Source of the DNA: Methanocalculus sp.
GTDB lineage: Archaea > Halobacteriota > Methanomicrobia > Methanomicrobiales > Methanocorpusculaceae
Length of the DNA: 62,328 nt
Direction: 5' to 3'
Assembly: GCA_013329165.1 (NCBI GenBank)
Contig: DUKV01000039.1
Span: forward strand, 162,036-224,363
This document shows, in pieces, positions 26,231 to 35,048 of the stretch (position 1 is the first letter of the stretch; every line of letters begins with the position of its first letter). The notes beneath the pieces were generated by a model. It saw nothing but the letters and a program-made list of their open reading frames with translations. It did not search any database and was not told where the DNA came from. The position numbers and the translations under genes were made by a program.

Positions 26231-26313
26231 GCCGGGGTAGTCTAGTCCGGAAAGGCGGTGGCCTTGAAAGCCACTGGTGTTGCACCTCGGGAGTTCAAAT
26301 CTCTCCCCCGGCG
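26231..26313 (+). tRNA. tRNA-Ser (anticodon TGA)
   Basis: An 83-base tRNA with acceptor stem GCCGGGG/CCCCGGC and discriminator G, anticodon stem GTGGC/GCCAC around the loop CTTGAAA (anticodon TGA), a long variable arm typical of serine tRNA, and a T loop TTCAAAT. The 3' CCA is not encoded. A run of T follows, suitable as terminator. No intron is visible. Confidence 0.96.
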
Positions 26314-26409
26314 TTTTTATGACTCTTTTCTTCAGTCAACTCATCATCAAAAAGCCACATTCGTTCTCTTTATCACTTTGAGGATACAAGAAGATCTGAG
26401 GAACGGTTC

Positions 26410-26634
26410 ATGTGTATTGCAGTGCCTGCAGAGGTTATTGAGATCAGGGATGGCAACATCGGCCTCGTCGACTTCGGCGATCTCCAGCACGAAGTCAGGC
26501 TTGATCTGGTAGATGTACAGGTAGGGGAGTTTGTTCTGGTTCATGTCGGGTTTGCTATCCAGCGACTTTCCCGTGAGGAGGGACTTGAGACACGGGAGAT
26601 ATTCCGTCAGGTTTATGAGGCCATGGGTGCCTGA
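26410..26634 (+). CDS. hypC: [NiFe]-hydrogenase maturation chaperone HypC
   Basis: A 74-residue HypC/HupF family chaperone that carries the Fe(CN)2CO unit with HypD to the large subunit. The family signature MCIAVPAEVIEI is intact, including the essential Cys2. First gene of hypC-hypA-hypE; its stop overlaps the hypA start by one base. hypB, hypD and hypF are not in this window. Confidence 0.95.
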   Translation: MCIAVPAEVIEIRDGNIGLVDFGDLQHEVRLDLVDVQVGEFVLVHVGFAIQRLSREEGLETREIFRQVYEAMGA

Positions 26635-26975
26635 TGCATGAATATGGCATAGCATATGATATCTATGCAACGGCACGCAGAACAGCACTGGATCATAATG
26701 CCAGTCGTGTAATGAAGATCACCGTGAACTTCGGTAAGATGGCTATGATAAATCCGGAGCAGGTCTCCTTTCTTTTTGAGACCCTTACAGCAGATGATCC
26801 GGTAATGAACGGAGCAGAGATTGTCTGTGAAACCATCCCTCCAAGGACCGCCTGTGTCTGTGGATATGAAGGTGAAGAGATTTATGTCTGCCCGGATTGT
26901 GGAAAACTCCCCGTCCTTATAGCCGGAAAAGAGATTGTAGTGAAAAATATTGAGATAGATACAGGTGAAGAATGA
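26634..26975 (+). CDS. hypA: Hydrogenase nickel-insertion protein HypA
   Basis: A 113-residue nickel chaperone. It begins MHEYG, with His2 as nickel ligand (most members have MHE followed by L or Y), and the C-terminal zinc ribbon is reduced to ACVCGYEGEE and VCPDCGK, four Cys in two pairs. It overlaps hypC by one base and hypE by four bases (ATGA), so all three are translated together. Confidence 0.94.
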   Translation: MHEYGIAYDIYATARRTALDHNASRVMKITVNFGKMAMINPEQVSFLFETLTADDPVMNGAEIVCETIPPRTACVCGYEGEEIYVCPDCGKLPVLIAGKEIVVKNIEIDTGEE

Positions 26976-27967
26976 AAGTCAATCTGATGCATGGTGCCGG
27001 TGGAGAGGTGATGGGAGAACTCCTCAGGACTCTGACGGCTTTCTCTCACAACAACGCCGGTGGTGTGGGTCTTGAATCCCTTGACGATGGAGCAATTATT
27101 CCCATCAATGGCAGCAATATTGTCCTCACCACTGATTCCCATGTGGTTCGCCCCCTCTTTTTCCCGGGAGGAGATATCGGCAGGCTTTCTGTCTGTGGCA
27201 CGGTGAACGATCTTGCAGTTATGGGGGCACGACCGATTGCCCTCACCTCTGCAATGATCATCGAAGAGGGTTTCTCTGTTGACGATCTTGCCCGTATTGT
27301 GGCCTCGATGGATCAGGCACTCGGCGAGGCAGGTGCCAGTATCGTCACCGGTGATACAAAGGTGGTGGAACGGGGATCCCTTGATGGTATCATCATCAAT
27401 ACCGCGGGTATCGGGATAGCCGATCAACCTGTGCGTGACAGCACCCTGCAGGAAGGGGATCTCATCATCTCCTCCGGAACACTCGGTGATCATGGTATAT
27501 CCATCCTATCATACCGCGAGGGCTTTGAATTTGGTGAGACGCTCAGATCAGATGTGGCCCCGGTCTGGCCGGTTGTAGAGCGCGCGCTCGCTGCCGGTGA
27601 CATTCATGCAATGAAGGATCCGACCAGAGGCGGGTTTGCCGCTGCAATGAATGAGATGGCACAGAAGAGTGGGTTCGGAATCCTGCTATATGAAGAGCAA
27701 GTTCCAATCCGCCGGAGCATCAGGTCCGCGGCTGATCTTCTTGGGATCGATCCCCTCCAGGTTGCAAATGAAGGCAAAGTGATAATGGGGGTTGCTGCAG
27801 AGGATGCAGCAGCCATCCTCTCGGCAATCCGTTCCCATCCAACAGGTGCTGATGCGGCAATCATCGGCGAGGTCATCTCCGGTTCACGGGTTGTGATGCA
27901 GACCGGCATTGGTGGCGAGCGTTTTATCGAACCGCCACTTGGAGATCCGGTGCCAAGGGTATGTTAG
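26972..27967 (+). CDS. hypE: Hydrogenase maturation protein HypE
   Basis: PurM-like ATPase that dehydrates the thiocarbamate on its C-terminal Cys to thiocyanate, the source of the active-site CN ligands. The 331-residue protein shows the HGAGG opening, acidic ATP-site segments (TTDSHVVRP), NDLAVMGARP, IVTGDTKVVE and DPTRGG, and ends in PRVC, the functional tail (PRIC in most). It overlaps pyrC by seven bases. Confidence 0.96.
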   Translation: MKVNLMHGAGGEVMGELLRTLTAFSHNNAGGVGLESLDDGAIIPINGSNIVLTTDSHVVRPLFFPGGDIGRLSVCGTVNDLAVMGARPIALTSAMIIEEGFSVDDLARIVASMDQALGEAGASIVTGDTKVVERGSLDGIIINTAGIGIADQPVRDSTLQEGDLIISSGTLGDHGISILSYREGFEFGETLRSDVAPVWPVVERALAAGDIHAMKDPTRGGFAAAMNEMAQKSGFGILLYEEQVPIRRSIRSAADLLGIDPLQVANEGKVIMGVAAEDAAAILSAIRSHPTGADAAIIGEVISGSRVVMQTGIGGERFIEPPLGDPVPRVC

Positions 27968-29223
27968 ATCTTGTCCTGAGAAACGCCTCCCTCCCTGATG
28001 GCAGGGTGGCTGATCTCGCCTTCCGGGATGGTACACTCCTCCATATCGGAAGTGCAGGAAGGGCAGATGTTGAGATTCAGTGTCGTGGTCTCCTCTGTAT
28101 ACCGGCTGCCACCGACATGCATGTCCATATGCGTGGTGGGATTCAGTCTGCAAAGGAAGACTGGAGGACAGGAACCATGGCTGCCCTTGCTGGCGGGGTT
28201 ACCATGGTTGTCGACCAGCCAAATACCATTCCTCCCCTCTTCTCATGCGAACAGTTCCAGAATCGTATCAGGGAAGCATCCGTAGGTGCCTTTTGCTCAT
28301 TTGGAGTAAACGGGGGTGTATCCATGGATTCAGATCCACTCTCTCTCTGGCACGCGGGTGCGATGGCATTTGGCGAGATCTTCGCTGCCCCCTCAAGCTA
28401 TGGGGATGCGCTCACCATTGAGGAGCTGCGGGATGCTCTTCTTGCGATCCACTCACTTCTCGCCCCCGCCACCATCCACTGTGAAAAGGTGCTTCCCGGA
28501 TCGCCGGATAATCTTGAAGAACACCATCACCTCCGGTCTGCTGAAGGTGAAGCCGAATCATTTCAGCAGATACGATCGGCCATCCCGAAAGGAATGAAAC
28601 CACATATCTGTCACATCAGCTCTTCACAATCCCTTGCAGTTGCACCGGGATCAAAGGAGGTGACTCCTCACCATCTCTTCCTCTCGATTGAACAGTTTGA
28701 ACCTGAAGATACGTTTGGGCGGGTAAATCCCCCTCTGCGCCCGGAATCAGAGCGAAAAACACTTTTTTCATCATGGGATAGTATTGATCTCATCGCCTCC
28801 GACCACGCCCCTCATACGCGTGAAGAGAAGCAGGTTCCTTTTGCAGATGCACCCTCGGGGCTCCCGGGTGTTGAGACGATGCTCCCTCTCCTGATGAACG
28901 AGGTGATCAAAGGTACATTCACCCTTCAATCTGTCATCGAAAAGACGGCCACAGCCCCATGCAGGGTGCTTGGAATACCTCCATCCGGATTTGGAGAAGG
29001 AGAACGATCGGACTTTGCCCTCTATGCGATGAAACCAGAAACAATACAATCCGACAATCTTCATTCCCGCTGCGGATGGACTCCGTATGAGGGTATGCCG
29101 GGAGTATTTCCTTCTCTTGTTGTCATTTCAGGGAGGATTGCCTATCGCGAGGGAGAGTATACCCATGAACCCGGAACCTGGATGCCGGGAAGGGGTTATC
29201 ATCCCGGGGAACACATAGAATAA
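27961..29223 (+). CDS. pyrC: Dihydroorotase
   Basis: Zinc amidohydrolase of pyrimidine synthesis, cyclising carbamoyl aspartate to dihydroorotate. The 420-residue protein has the metal motif DMHVHMRGG (usually DxHVHxR), VVDQPNTIPP, CHISSSQS and the late SDHAPHTREEK. The metal-bridging Lys region is replaced in alignment by the segment around GEIFAAPSS, as in some short archaeal forms. It is unusual to find it coupled to hyp genes (seven-base overlap with hypE), so the operon mixes hydrogenase maturation and pyrimidine synthesis. Confidence 0.9.
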   Translation: MLDLVLRNASLPDGRVADLAFRDGTLLHIGSAGRADVEIQCRGLLCIPAATDMHVHMRGGIQSAKEDWRTGTMAALAGGVTMVVDQPNTIPPLFSCEQFQNRIREASVGAFCSFGVNGGVSMDSDPLSLWHAGAMAFGEIFAAPSSYGDALTIEELRDALLAIHSLLAPATIHCEKVLPGSPDNLEEHHHLRSAEGEAESFQQIRSAIPKGMKPHICHISSSQSLAVAPGSKEVTPHHLFLSIEQFEPEDTFGRVNPPLRPESERKTLFSSWDSIDLIASDHAPHTREEKQVPFADAPSGLPGVETMLPLLMNEVIKGTFTLQSVIEKTATAPCRVLGIPPSGFGEGERSDFALYAMKPETIQSDNLHSRCGWTPYEGMPGVFPSLVVISGRIAYREGEYTHEPGTWMPGRGYHPGEHIE

Positions 29224-29224
29224 T

Positions 29225-29422
29225 GTGCCGGATATTCGCATTCATAGGTCCCCAGGTGATCCATATGACGTATGTCATGAGATGATCCATGGGACAACCC
29301 GTCTGCGAGACAGGCACCACCCGGTGACGGGTTTGATGTGGGAGGAACGGCAGCAGCCACCGATGACCGGCATCAGTTATCACCGGGTGACAGTAACCCA
29401 CAGAGACCATGGCTTCTTTTGA
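29225..29422 (+). CDS. Possible small ORF linking pyrC and DUF167
   Basis: A 65-codon frame starts GTG two bases after the pyrC stop, crosses the whole 185-base gap and ends inside the first codons of the DUF167 gene (overlap 14 bases). The peptide is rich in His, Arg and Pro and matches nothing known. There is no good ribosome site, so it would depend on coupling. It may instead be a leader; the gap contains the palindromic CACCGGGTG. Confidence 0.2.
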   Translation: MPDIRIHRSPGDPYDVCHEMIHGTTRLRDRHHPVTGLMWEERQQPPMTGISYHRVTVTHRDHGFF

Positions 29423-29723
29423 GGATGCACTCCGGATATCCGATGAAGGATTGTTGATAACCCTTGATGTGCATCCAGGATCAGGAAGAAATGCCTTTCC
29501 CGATGGATATAATGCCTGGCGAAAGGCTATCGGCATTGCCATCACTGCCCCTCCGATTGAGGGACGTGCCAACACAGCAATCATCGATCTCGTCTCGAAT
29601 GTTATGGGTATTTCAAAATCGGATATTCGTATTGTATCAGGACACCAGTCATCACGAAAAGTGATCCAGATTGCCGGGATACCTCCTCTCCGGTGCAAAG
29701 AATTGCTTGCCACACTTTTCTAA
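29409..29723 (+). CDS. DUF167 / UPF0235 family protein
   Basis: A 104-residue protein of the YggU/UPF0235 family, widespread and of unknown function. The family core is present: LLITLDVHPGSGRNAF, then APPIEGRANTAIIDLVS and SDIRIVSGHQSSRKVIQI. It is the last gene of the hyp-pyrC string. In other genomes this family is often linked to RNA or membrane genes, but no role can be deduced here. Confidence 0.85.
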   Translation: MASFEDALRISDEGLLITLDVHPGSGRNAFPDGYNAWRKAIGIAITAPPIEGRANTAIIDLVSNVMGISKSDIRIVSGHQSSRKVIQIAGIPPLRCKELLATLF

Positions 29724-29898
29724 ACATACCATTCCTTGAATGGAGTGTATCTGTTCCCATCTCTCATATGTCAGGATCGCCTCATGTTCTGAAACGGCAT
29801 TTCCACCATGGGTTACTTTAAGTAATCGCAAATCCTTATGACATATTGCCTATGATCAAGCGCAGACATAATTGCATGATCGATGGAGGTGCATTTAC

Positions 29899-31227
29899 AT
29901 GTATTCACCAGATACGACAAAGTATCTTATTCAGATTCATCTCGAAACAGAGGGGGTGGTTGAAAAACCCGACGTAGTCGGGGCCATATTTGGCCAGACA
30001 GAAGGATTGCTTGGCGAAGATCTAGATCTCCGTGATCTCCAGAGAACCGGAAGGGTAGGACGCATTGACGTTCAGATCGTGAGCAAACGGGGGGCGACCG
30101 CTGGAGAAATATTCATTGCCTCGTCTCTGGATCGGGCAGAGACGGCTATTTTAGCTGCATCTCTGGAGACAATCGATCGGGTTGGACCCTGTGTTGCCCG
30201 CGTCCGTGTGGAATGCATTGAGGATATCAGGGTAGCAAAACGGAAAAAGATCATTGAACGGGCAAAAGAGCTTCTTCTTGATGCTTTTGAGGAGGATACA
30301 ATCGCCTCGCAGGATCTTCTTGATGAGGTACGTGAATCGATCAGAATTGAAAAGATCAGGTTGCTTGGAGAAGAGCGTATTCCCGCCGGCCCGAATATTG
30401 AAGAATCCGATGCCATCATCATTGTGGAAGGGAGAGCGGATGTCCTTAATCTCCTCCGGTATGGGATTAAAAACAGTGTGGCGGTTGAAGGAACCAATGT
30501 CCCCGCCATCATCGTCAGTCTCTGCGAAAAGAAGACTGCAACGGTCTTCCTCGATGGGGATCGCGGTGGAGAACTGATACTCCGGGAGCTTCTCCAGATT
30601 GCGGATATTGATTTTGTTGCGTATCCCCCACGGGGCAAGAGTGTTGAGGATCTCAGCAGGAAAGAGATCGTCAAAGCTCTGAGAAACAAGGTCCCGATTG
30701 AATATGTCCGTGATCAGGTGGATCGTGACATAAGGAAGGTTCCATCAGATCACGGAATCCAGCCAACCCTGTATCCCTATTCCCCTGATATCAGTGAAGA
30801 GAAGATACCGGAGAATGCTGCCGGAGAGGATGGTTCAACCCATGTGACAGATATGTCCGCTTCCGGTGACACCATCTACCCTGAGGGCGAATTCGATACC
30901 ACTCCGTCACAACCCCCTATTGCCCAGCCCTCCCCTGAGGATGGGGGGAATGCAACACTCGGCTGGCATATCAAGGCAATCCGTGGCAGTGGGTTGGGAC
31001 GTTTTCTCTCTCCTGATCTCTCCACCATCCACGACTTTGCACCTGCAGAGTTCCGGGATCTCCTTCCGGAATATGGTTCCGAGAGCGCGGGTGTGCTCCT
31101 CGATATGAATGTGGATCAAAAGATACTGGATGTAGCTGCTGAAAAAGGCCTGGAATTTATTGCTGCGCGTGAATTTTCCGGAATCGTGAAGAGACCAGTA
31201 TCTTTACGTATGGTAAATATGCAATAG
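29899..31227 (+). CDS. dnaG: DnaG primase, archaeal (exosome-associated)
   Basis: Archaeal DnaG, 442 residues, found both with primase activity and as a subunit of the RNA exosome. The N-terminal domain ([19 protein letters not shown]) is the archaeal type without a zinc finger. A Toprim domain spans about residues 165-250, with Glu in [13 protein letters not shown] and the DGDRGG acidic motif. An acidic, proline-rich linker (about 290-350) joins a C-terminal helical domain. ATG 29899 has GGAGGTG eight bases upstream; the frame start at 29872 is less suitable. Confidence 0.95.
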   Translation: MYSPDTTKYLIQIHLETEGVVEKPDVVGAIFGQTEGLLGEDLDLRDLQRTGRVGRIDVQIVSKRGATAGEIFIASSLDRAETAILAASLETIDRVGPCVARVRVECIEDIRVAKRKKIIERAKELLLDAFEEDTIASQDLLDEVRESIRIEKIRLLGEERIPAGPNIEESDAIIIVEGRADVLNLLRYGIKNSVAVEGTNVPAIIVSLCEKKTATVFLDGDRGGELILRELLQIADIDFVAYPPRGKSVEDLSRKEIVKALRNKVPIEYVRDQVDRDIRKVPSDHGIQPTLYPYSPDISEEKIPENAAGEDGSTHVTDMSASGDTIYPEGEFDTTPSQPPIAQPSPEDGGNATLGWHIKAIRGSGLGRFLSPDLSTIHDFAPAEFRDLLPEYGSESAGVLLDMNVDQKILDVAAEKGLEFIAAREFSGIVKRPVSLRMVNMQ

Positions 31228-31298
31228 TATTTAAGAATTGCTTTTTAATCCATACTCTTTTATTCCCAGCCATCACGATCGTACTTGCGGGTGATCCG

Positions 31299-31583
31299 AT
31301 GCACAAAGATGAGTTGATTGCACTACACCAGATGTTATCAGATATCAAGGATTACTTCGAAGAAATGAGTCCGAATATCACTTTCCCTCAGTACCAGGCC
31401 CTGAAGATCAACCCTTCCCAGGTTCATAAGAGTAAGCTTGAGCATAAGTATGCAATCTTCATTCTTGCCACAGAACTTGCAAATGTCATGAAGGATGCAG
31501 AACTGGGCTCATCGGGAAGGATAAGTATGAGAATGAAGGAACTTGCTGAAAAGACGCTGAAGGAAATTGAGTGCGCTCAGTAG
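31299..31583 (+). CDS. UPF0058 family protein
   Basis: A 94-residue helical protein of the archaeal UPF0058 family, function unknown. Conserved pattern: ELIALHQMLSDIKDYFE, then YQALKINPSQVHKSKLEHKYAIFILATELA. It lies 71 bases after dnaG, in the same direction, and may be co-transcribed. It is followed at once by a convergent ligase gene. Confidence 0.85.
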   Translation: MHKDELIALHQMLSDIKDYFEEMSPNITFPQYQALKINPSQVHKSKLEHKYAIFILATELANVMKDAELGSSGRISMRMKELAEKTLKEIECAQ

Positions 31584-31588
31584 AAAAA

Positions 31589-32386
31589 TTATAATCCTTT
31601 CATATTCTTCTCTTCCCTGACAAGATACTCTGCAAGTAAACGGGGAATCGGGGCAGACATGCAATGCCAGTTTGGTGTGCCATTCACCTCAAGGACGGTG
31701 TAGCCATCGTCGGTCCCGAGGAGATCAACACCACAATAATCTATTCCGACTGCCCTTGCTGCCGCCTCAGCGATCTCCCTCATTGCCGGATCGATCTCAA
31801 CCGGTGTGCCGAGCCCTCCTTTATGAATATTATGGGTCAGGTGGGGTGACTGGCGGTATATCGCACCAACGGCCTGGTATCCGATGACAAAGACCCGGAA
31901 GTCGCGATCGTTGCTGACGTACTCCTGGACATAATAGGGGGGATCCGCAAGATCTGACACATCCGAGAAGAGGAAAATGCCATCTCCGTCAAATCCATAG
32001 ACCGGTTTATAAACAGCTTTCCCATGCCTTGTAAGGAACTCTTCAACCGCCTCTTTTGAAGCAGTAAAGAGTGTTCCTGGTGTCGGAACCCCATGGTGGC
32101 AGAGAAGTGCGGATGTCATCACCTTGCTTGCACAGGTAGCGATTGCATCCGGGGTGTTGACAAGACGGTTTGTTAGTGAGAGGGCTTTGATCTGTTCAAA
32201 CTCGACACCGTTCTGGCGAATGCCACATACCCAGATGAGGTCGCCCCTGCAGGGGATTTCAAAAGGGTTTATTTTATGGAGATGAAGAATCTCATGCCGT
32301 GCATCCAGCATATCCAATGCATCCAGCACCATCTGTGTGGAATTATCATCGGGTGTATCGGTTGGTTTTGGAATGATTCTGATCAT
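31589..32386 (-). CDS. mptN: RimK-type alpha-L-glutamate ligase, probably MptN
   Basis: A 265-residue ATP-grasp ligase. Conserved parts: TPDAIATCASKVMTSALLC, the KPVYGFDGDGIFLF nucleotide loop, YVQEYVSNDRDFRVFVIG, and VDLLGTDDGYTVLEVNGTPNW with the metal ligands. In methanogens this group contains MptN (adds glutamate to tetrahydromethanopterin) and CofF (adds gamma-glutamate to F420). Adjacency to a Tes/HmptM-family gene slightly favours MptN. The two genes are 18 bases apart on the same strand. The symbol is tentative. Confidence 0.72.
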   Translation of the reverse strand: MIRIIPKPTDTPDDNSTQMVLDALDMLDARHEILHLHKINPFEIPCRGDLIWVCGIRQNGVEFEQIKALSLTNRLVNTPDAIATCASKVMTSALLCHHGVPTPGTLFTASKEAVEEFLTRHGKAVYKPVYGFDGDGIFLFSDVSDLADPPYYVQEYVSNDRDFRVFVIGYQAVGAIYRQSPHLTHNIHKGGLGTPVEIDPAMREIAEAAARAVGIDYCGVDLLGTDDGYTVLEVNGTPNWHCMSAPIPRLLAEYLVREEKNMKGL

Positions 32387-32404
32387 CAGAAAACTATATC
32401 ACTA

Positions 32405-33877
32405 TCAAAGAGATGTATTCTCTTCTTTCAGGGCGTGTTTTCTCCAGACTTCCTCGCGTCTCATCGGGCCACTATTGTAACTGCAGAATGGGATGATCCT
32501 GCCATCAGGTGTGGCATAATGGATACAACAGCGGTTCACCCGGTTGATATCGTAATTATAATTATCCATAAAATGCATGGTACCGATGAAGAGTGCATTC
32601 CAGTGGAATTTCCTGAGTGCATCAAAATTCTGGTGAATCAGGGCATTTGTAATGAGTCCCCATAAATCGATCTTATCCGGCTGATCATTCTTCATAGTGG
32701 TGCGGAGATGGTTGACGCCCTCAAGCAGGGTCCGGTATTTATTGATCGTTCCCTTCTTCTTCAATCCTCCGGCAATCGTATCAATCGACTTGAAAAAATC
32801 ATCGACATCCACCATCCTGTTCACCGGAACAAGCCCGTTTTCAGTTACGAAAAGGTAGGTGGCGGCTCCACAGTGAGGATTTGCGGTAAACTGTATCTGG
32901 GGACGTCCGGTATATGATTCCACCAGATCGATGATGGGCTGCACACATGGAATAGGGTAGAAGTCTGCTGCTTTCAGTACCCCCCCTGTCTGTTCTTCTA
33001 TCTCCGTGAGAAGATCGGGTATGGTGATCCGTTCCTTTGCAATATCATCATTGCTTGCAGCCCCGGTGAATGCAACCGGCTGGAAGTTGACTCCTCGTAT
33101 CACATCGATATTCTCAGCTGCAAACCTGATGATGGCACCTGCTTCATGATCATTCTTTCCACCAATCATGGTGGGTACGAGGACGATTCCCACGTTGATT
33201 TCCCGGCAGTTTTCGATGGCTTCCTTACTGATCTCAAGGAGCGGATTTGTTGCTTTGGTTATGCCATCAAAATGGAGATATATAGTGGAAATGCCCGCAT
33301 CTTTTAAGTCGGAAACAAGCTGTTTATCCTGTGCAAGCCTGATCCCGTTTGTTGCAATCTGTACCTGGCTGAATCCATATTCCTTGGCTTTTCTGACAAT
33401 CTCGGGCAGGTCTTTTCGCATCGTCGGCTCACCGCCTGAAAGCTGAACTGCCGGCGGCGGAACTGGTTTCTGGGATCGGAGGAGACGGAACATCTCTTCT
33501 ATCTGATCCATCGTAGGCTCATAGATAAAACCACATGCGCGTGCATTTGCAAAACAGAAATCACAATTCAGGTTGCAACGGTTGGTGACATCCACATTTG
33601 CAAGCAGTGTTCCTGATCGATGTTCGGAACAGAGACCACAATCATTTGGGCATCCAGCCGGGCTCTCGGGATGCTTTGAGTTTTGAACACCCTGACCTAT
33701 GGCATTATACGCATCAAACCTGTGGTACATTGCAGAATCAGACCAGTAGAGCGATCTGAATGGGCCATGATCCGGACATTCACGGCTGATCCAGACAGCA
33801 TTATCTTCTTCTATAAGATCCGCATCAAGCACTGTTCTGCAAACCGGGCAGATACTTTTTGTCTTTTTGATTAGCAT
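32405..33877 (-). CDS. Radical SAM enzyme of the Tes/HmptM family
   Basis: A 490-residue homologue of MJ0619, a family described first as a pterin methyltransferase and later as the tetraether lipid synthase Tes, which joins two archaeol tails. Cofactor motifs: rubredoxin-like CPVC and CPDHG at the N-terminus, CPNDCGLC near residue 75, the radical SAM CNLNCDFC near 100, QLSGGEPTMR near 145, and late Cys residues (RCCIHYATPDGRIIPFCSYN), so several metal clusters. carS (archaeal lipid synthesis) diverges 79 bases upstream, and a probable mptN lies downstream. Tes is the better guess; both roles remain possible. Confidence 0.85.
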   Translation of the reverse strand: MLIKKTKSICPVCRTVLDADLIEEDNAVWISRECPDHGPFRSLYWSDSAMYHRFDAYNAIGQGVQNSKHPESPAGCPNDCGLCSEHRSGTLLANVDVTNRCNLNCDFCFANARACGFIYEPTMDQIEEMFRLLRSQKPVPPPAVQLSGGEPTMRKDLPEIVRKAKEYGFSQVQIATNGIRLAQDKQLVSDLKDAGISTIYLHFDGITKATNPLLEISKEAIENCREINVGIVLVPTMIGGKNDHEAGAIIRFAAENIDVIRGVNFQPVAFTGAASNDDIAKERITIPDLLTEIEEQTGGVLKAADFYPIPCVQPIIDLVESYTGRPQIQFTANPHCGAATYLFVTENGLVPVNRMVDVDDFFKSIDTIAGGLKKKGTINKYRTLLEGVNHLRTTMKNDQPDKIDLWGLITNALIHQNFDALRKFHWNALFIGTMHFMDNYNYDINRVNRCCIHYATPDGRIIPFCSYNSGPMRREEVWRKHALKEENTSL

Positions 33878-33921
33878 TCTTGATTCACCCGCGAAAACCT
33901 TCAGAGTAAGTATGTGATACA

Positions 33922-33932
33922 GTATTTTTTAA
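33922..33932 (+). promoter_or_regulatory. TATA-like element of carS
   Basis: TATTTTTTAAAC lies about 25-35 bases before the carS ATG in the 79-base gap shared with the divergent Tes-family gene. Transcription from it would begin a few bases before the start codon, giving a very short leader. Position and composition are the only evidence. Confidence 0.4.
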
Positions 33933-33956
33933 ACCTTCCACCGAAGTACATAGGAT

Positions 33957-34514
33957 ATGGGTGGTATCGATATCTATTCGCTCATTATTATCTGTATCTC
34001 CGCACTCTGGGTGATGCTTCCGGCATATCTGCCAAACCCGGTTGCAGCTGCACTAGGTGGCGGGAGGCCGGTTGACGGTGGAAGATGCTGGCGGGATGGC
34101 AGAAGGATATTTGGTGATGGGAAGACGCTGAGAGGGTTTTTAGCCGGGGTTGCCGGAGGTGTTGTCATAGGGCTTATTCAGATCTTCATCCAATCCCGGA
34201 TCGGATTATGGGTTTTCCCTGAACATACGCTCATGTCGATCACTCTCCTCGCAGTCGGCGCACTTCTTGGAGATCTTGCAAAGAGTTTCCTCAAGCGGCG
34301 AAAGGGAGTGGGAAGAGGTGAGAAATGGCCGGTTGCCGATCAGTTCGATCTTGTTATTGGCGCATTCATCATGCTTCTCATCTTTGATCCAGGATGGTTG
34401 TTGTCTGCAATCACCCTCCCCATTGCAATTGCAATCCTAATCCTCACCCCGATTCTACATCGGGGGACAAATATTATTGGCTATATACTTGGAATAAAGG
34501 ATGTACCATGGTAG
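33957..34514 (+). CDS. carS: CDP-archaeol synthase
   Basis: Membrane enzyme that transfers CMP from CTP to unsaturated archaetidic acid, giving CDP-archaeol, the activated precursor of all archaeal phospholipids. The 185-residue protein has about five hydrophobic segments, the loop DGRRIFGDGKTLRGFLAGV with the Mg/CTP-binding residues and the conserved KRRKGVGRGEKWPVADQFD. The ATG has a short leader after a TATA-like element. It overlaps pyrE by seven bases and heads the string carS-pyrE-purD-argF. Confidence 0.94.
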   Translation: MGGIDIYSLIIICISALWVMLPAYLPNPVAAALGGGRPVDGGRCWRDGRRIFGDGKTLRGFLAGVAGGVVIGLIQIFIQSRIGLWVFPEHTLMSITLLAVGALLGDLAKSFLKRRKGVGRGEKWPVADQFDLVIGAFIMLLIFDPGWLLSAITLPIAIAILILTPILHRGTNIIGYILGIKDVPW

Positions 34515-35020
34515 ACGATATTTCAACTCTCCTGATTCAGTATCATGCGATAGAATTTGGTGATTTTACACTGGCATCCGGCCAGAAGAGCACCTATTAT
34601 GTGGACATCAAGCAGGCGGTGACACATCCGGATCTGCTTCTTGCTATTGGACGCATTGTATCTGAAGCATATGATTTCGAACTGGTTGCCGGTGTGGCTG
34701 TTGGTGGTGTTCCGCTGGCTGTTGCCGTATCACTTGTCTCGGGAAAACCCTATGCAATCATCCGTGCGGCTGAGAAAGATCATGGTAAGGCTGCGCGGAT
34801 TATTGGAGATGTAGCCGGCAGGAGGGTGCTTCTCATCGAAGATGTCACCACATCCGGTGGTTCTGCCATCTATGGAGTAGAAGAGTTACGGCGTGCTGGT
34901 GCCTCTGTAGATACTGTGGTAACCATTGTCGATCGTGAGCAGGGTGCAGCATCACGTATGGAGAGGGCAGGCATCTCTCTATGCCCGCTTGCACGGGTAA
35001 GCGAGCTTCTGAAAAAGTGA
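34508..35020 (+). CDS. pyrE: Orotate phosphoribosyltransferase
   Basis: Joins orotate to PRPP to form orotidylate in pyrimidine synthesis. The 170-residue protein has [19 protein letters not shown] at the N-terminus and the PRPP-binding [14 protein letters not shown] motif near residue 120. The long frame upstream overlaps carS; ATG 34508, inside the carS end, fits the family start and lies in ATGG just before the carS stop. Confidence 0.95.
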   Translation: MVDDISTLLIQYHAIEFGDFTLASGQKSTYYVDIKQAVTHPDLLLAIGRIVSEAYDFELVAGVAVGGVPLAVAVSLVSGKPYAIIRAAEKDHGKAARIIGDVAGRRVLLIEDVTTSGGSAIYGVEELRRAGASVDTVVTIVDREQGAASRMERAGISLCPLARVSELLKK

Positions 35021-35048
35021 TAATATAATAGGTGAAGGGTTCAATTAC

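Noticed and set aside
29123-29713. 196-codon minus-strand frame
   Set aside because: Antisense to the end of pyrC and the whole DUF167 gene; no family resemblance.
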